From contig NZ_CAXUQL020000001.1 in assembly GCF_964253035.1 (NCBI RefSeq), positions 4,340,001 to 4,404,000 on the forward strand: 64,000 nucleotides of DNA, in the 5' to 3' direction. The translations under genes and the position numbers were made by a program. Below the pieces are notes generated by a model. That model saw only the letters and a program-made list of their open reading frames with translations, ran no database searches and was not told the DNA's origin. This DNA is from Pseudorhodoferax sp032153935. Lineage in GTDB: Bacteria > Pseudomonadota > Gammaproteobacteria > Burkholderiales > Burkholderiaceae_C. Of this stretch, positions 61,933 to 64,000 are shown piece after piece (position 1 is the stretch's first letter; each line of letters opens with the position of its first letter).

Positions 61933-62675
61933 GGCTGGGCAGGGCCGCCCTGCCAATGGCCATCGATCAGGAGTTGGTGGGGGTGGAATCGGGCTTTGTA
62001 GTTCATCTTGTCGCTTTGGCCGATCCAGTAGCCCAGGTAGACATGGGGAAGGCCCAGGCTGCGGGCCTGCTCGATCTGCCAGAGCACGCTGTAGGTGCCG
62101 TAGCTGGCATGGGCTTCGGGCTCGTAGAAGGTGTAGACGGCCGACAGGCCGTCGTTGAGGATGTCCAGGATGGACACCATCTTGAGGCGGGGCGGCTCGC
62201 CATCCACCCCGGGTTCGTGGAACTCGACCAGCCGCGAGTTGACGCGGCTTTGCAGCAGGAACTGCGTGTACTGGTCGATGCTGTCGTGGTCCATGCCGCC
62301 GCCGGCGTGGCGGCCGTTCTGGTAGCGCAGGTAGAGCTGGTAGTGCTCGGGCACGAAGCACAGCTTGAGCACGCGCACCTGCAGCGCGGCGTGCCGCGCC
62401 AGCGCACGGCGCTGGCTGCGGTCGGGCTGGAAGCGGTCGACCAGCACACGCAGCGGCAGGCAGGCCTGGCAGCCGTCGCAATGCGGTCGGTAAGTGAACA
62501 TCCCGCTGCGCCGAAAACCCTTCTGCACCAGCTCCGAGTAGGTGTCGCTCTGGATCAGGTGCCCTGGCGTCGCCACCTGCGACCGGGCCTGCCGGTCCGC
62601 CAGATAGCTGCACGGATAGGGCGCAGTCGCATAGAACTGCAGCGTCTGCAGGGGGAGATCGTTCAGGTGGGTCAC
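61929..62675 (-). CDS. bpt: Aspartate/glutamate leucyl-transferase (Bpt)
   Basis: Bpt attaches Leu from Leu-tRNA to proteins with N-terminal Asp or Glu, making them ClpS/ClpAP substrates. The 248-residue protein is of the ATE1-like family. It has FYATAPYPCSYLADRQARSQ at the N-terminus, the cysteine pair in FRRSGMFTYRPHCDGCQACL, and VYLGYWIGQSDKMNYKARFH in the C-terminal transferase fold. The start is GTG 62675, overlapping the aat stop (GTGA). It forms a unit with aat upstream and iclR downstream. Confidence 0.95.
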   Translation of the reverse strand: MTHLNDLPLQTLQFYATAPYPCSYLADRQARSQVATPGHLIQSDTYSELVQKGFRRSGMFTYRPHCDGCQACLPLRVLVDRFQPDRSQRRALARHAALQVRVLKLCFVPEHYQLYLRYQNGRHAGGGMDHDSIDQYTQFLLQSRVNSRLVEFHEPGVDGEPPRLKMVSILDILNDGLSAVYTFYEPEAHASYGTYSVLWQIEQARSLGLPHVYLGYWIGQSDKMNYKARFHPHQLLIDGHWQGGPAQP

Positions 62676-63436
62676 GCCGTACGAGACACTGGAGTGAACA
62701 GTGCGGACCAGTATACGGGGTCAAAACACCAGGGTGGATCGGGTGCCAGCGCGTCCTGGCGCAGCCGCGACACGAAGTCCGCGCGTGGCATCTCTGCAGC
62801 GCCCAGCGAGGCCAGGTGGCGGGTGTTCTGCTGGCAGTCGATCTGCACCACGCCGTGCACCCTGCACCAGGCCACCAGGGCCGCCAGCGCGATCTTGGAG
62901 GCATCGGTGGCGCGCGCGAACATGGATTCGCCGAACACCGCGCGCCCCAGGCCCACGCAGTACAGCCCGCCCAGCAGCTCGCCGTCGACCCAGGTCTCCA
63001 CGCTGTGGGCACTGCCTGCAGCGTGCAGGTCTTCGTAGGCACGCACCATCTCGGGCACGATCCAGGTACCGGACTGTCCCTCGCGCGGGCTGGCGGCACA
63101 GGCGCGCACCACGTCGCCGAAGGCGCTGTCGAAGCGCACTTCGCAGCCCGGCGTGGCCATGAAGTGCTGCAGCGTCTTGCGCAGCGAGCGGTGCAGCCGG
63201 AACGCGCCGGACTGCAGCACCATGCGCGGGTCCGGGCTCCACCACAGGATGGGCTGGCCTTCGCTGAACCAGGGGTAGACGCCATGGCCGTAGGCAGCGC
63301 GCAGGCTGTCCACGTCCAGGCTGCCGCCGGCGGCCAGCAGGCCGGGGGCAGGATCCTCCGGCCCCCAGGCCAGGGACACGGGCGGCAGGGCTTCGCCAGG
63401 GGCGAGCCAGGGCAGGGCAGGGCGGCGCGGCTTCAT
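62672..63436 (-). CDS. aat: Leucyl/phenylalanyl-tRNA-protein transferase
   Basis: Aat adds Leu or Phe to proteins with N-terminal Lys or Arg, creating N-degrons for ClpS. The 254-residue protein has the Aat signatures AYGHGVYPWFSEGQPILWWS and PDPRMVLQSGAFRLHRSLRK, then EGQSGTWIVPEMVRAYEDLH, VETWVDGELLGGLYCVGLGR and DCQQNTRHLASLGA. Length is usual. Its stop overlaps the bpt start. With bpt, clpS and clpA in 7 kb, the N-degron pathway is nearly complete here. Confidence 0.96.
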   Translation of the reverse strand: MKPRRPALPWLAPGEALPPVSLAWGPEDPAPGLLAAGGSLDVDSLRAAYGHGVYPWFSEGQPILWWSPDPRMVLQSGAFRLHRSLRKTLQHFMATPGCEVRFDSAFGDVVRACAASPREGQSGTWIVPEMVRAYEDLHAAGSAHSVETWVDGELLGGLYCVGLGRAVFGESMFARATDASKIALAALVAWCRVHGVVQIDCQQNTRHLASLGAAEMPRADFVSRLRQDALAPDPPWCFDPVYWSALFTPVSRTA

Positions 63437-63712
63437 GGCAGGGCCGCGCCCGGCGGAAGTCCGGGCTGGACGAATGGCGCTCCGATCAGCCGCACAGGGG
63501 CCGCCCGCGGTCGATGATGCACAGATTGATGCTCACTTGTGTTGAGGTAGTCGCGCCAACGTGCGGTCACGACTGCGTTGTGGCTTGGTTCTGCACAAAT
63601 AATGGCACATCGCGCCACGCAACCTGTGCGCAATACATGCGGTGCACGCTTCATTTTCCGGCTGGCTGGTCGCAGACATGGAGTGCGTGGCGCAGGACAA
63701 GGACAAAGACCA
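63437..63712. other. Divergent intergenic region between aat and the GAF gene
   Basis: This 276-bp gap separates aat (minus) from the GAF-domain gene (plus). No gene, hairpin or clear promoter was identified, though promoters for both directions must lie here. Confidence 0.4.
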
Positions 63713-64000
63713 ATGGCGATGGACCTCGTGGGAGATCTGCTGGCCCGGCTGGACCAGCTCAATGCAATCGGCGCCGCCTTGTCCAAGGAGCGCGACACGG
63801 ATGCCTTGCTCGAAGGCATTCTGATCGCGGCCAAGAACATCACGCATGCCGATGGCGGCACCCTGTACCGCATGACGGAAGACGGCAGCGCGCTGCGCTT
63901 CGAGATCATGCGCACGAACTCGCTGGACATCTTCCTGGGTGGCACCACCGGGCGCCCGATCGAATTCCCGCTGCTGCAGCTGGTCAACGCCGACGGCAGC
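63713..64000 (+). CDS. GAF-domain signalling protein (cut by window edge)
   Basis: The first 96 residues of a larger protein. After MAMDLVGDLLARL there is a GAF-like segment: LNAIGAALSKERDTDALLEG, HADGGTLYRMTEDGSALRFE and IFLGGTTGRPIEFPLL. This N-terminus is typical of GAF proteins followed by an HD-GYP phosphodiesterase or adenylate cyclase, but the output domain lies outside the window, so the activity cannot be called. ATG 63713 is used; ATG 63719 is in frame. Confidence 0.7.
   Translation, partial: MAMDLVGDLLARLDQLNAIGAALSKERDTDALLEGILIAAKNITHADGGTLYRMTEDGSALRFEIMRTNSLDIFLGGTTGRPIEFPLLQLVNADGS

Overview
This 64 kb window looks like chromosome from a betaproteobacterium of the order Burkholderiales, most likely family Comamonadaceae. 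The grounds are GC-rich coding DNA, tctA/tctB-type permease genes, the aat/bpt and clpS/clpA N-degron genes, and general gene content. This placement is inferred from family resemblance, not from a marker gene.

Region 1 (1-18.0 kb) is a flagellar export and switch cluster. On the minus strand it reads fliE-F-G-H-I-J, fliD, fliS, fliT and a fliK cut by the window edge. On the plus strand it reads fliM-N-P-Q-R-flhB-flhA. A hybrid histidine kinase (+) and a response regulator with an N-terminal helix-turn-helix (-) sit between the two arms. The order flhAB-fliRQPNM-regulator-fliEFGHIJ, with no fliL or fliO, matches the known lateral (Flag-2) layout, in which lafK holds the regulator position. 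FliG, FliM, FliN and FlhB all depart from textbook motifs. A long imperfect inverted repeat separates fliP from fliQ.

Region 2 (18.05-23.6 kb) is visibly AT-richer. It holds four ORFs without housekeeping function, separated by sequences that look like integron attC sites: one very close to an aadA-type attC, one with an intact GTTAGAC core, and weaker ones. No integrase is in view, so I read it as a cassette cluster without integrase (CALIN-like), ended by an IS3-family element. One cassette encodes an OLD-like AAA ATPase with a Toprim-like C-terminus, a candidate phage-defence gene. This is the most unusual part of the window.

Region 3 (23.6-30.4 kb) has a VOC protein, a frameshifted remnant of an EAL gene, a VIT1-type transporter and an Asp/Glu racemase-like protein. 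These are followed by an intact PAS-PAS-GAF-GGDEF-EAL protein, a second FliK-like protein and a flagellin. The EAL remnant and the intact EAL 3' end form direct repeats around the VIT1/racemase pair.

Region 4 (30.5-41 kb) is metabolic and regulatory: gluQ, an FAD oxidoreductase, a LysR regulator divergent from pirin-DoxX-pirin, a lysE-phzF pair divergent from a MocR regulator, and tctBA without tctC.

Region 5 (41-50.8 kb) is largely about iron: an ECF sigma factor, FecR, an STN-bearing TonB receptor and a siderophore esterase-like protein behind a possible Fur box. It continues with a trhO-response regulator-kinase operon, a DUF599 protein, and a MarR gene divergent from a siderophore-interacting reductase.

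Region 6 (50.8-64 kb) is core: dnaE, ppk1, sixA, clpS, clpA with a clear terminator, a PBP7-type peptidase, an iclR-bpt-aat run, and the start of a GAF-domain protein cut by the window edge. No rRNA, tRNA or CRISPR array was seen.
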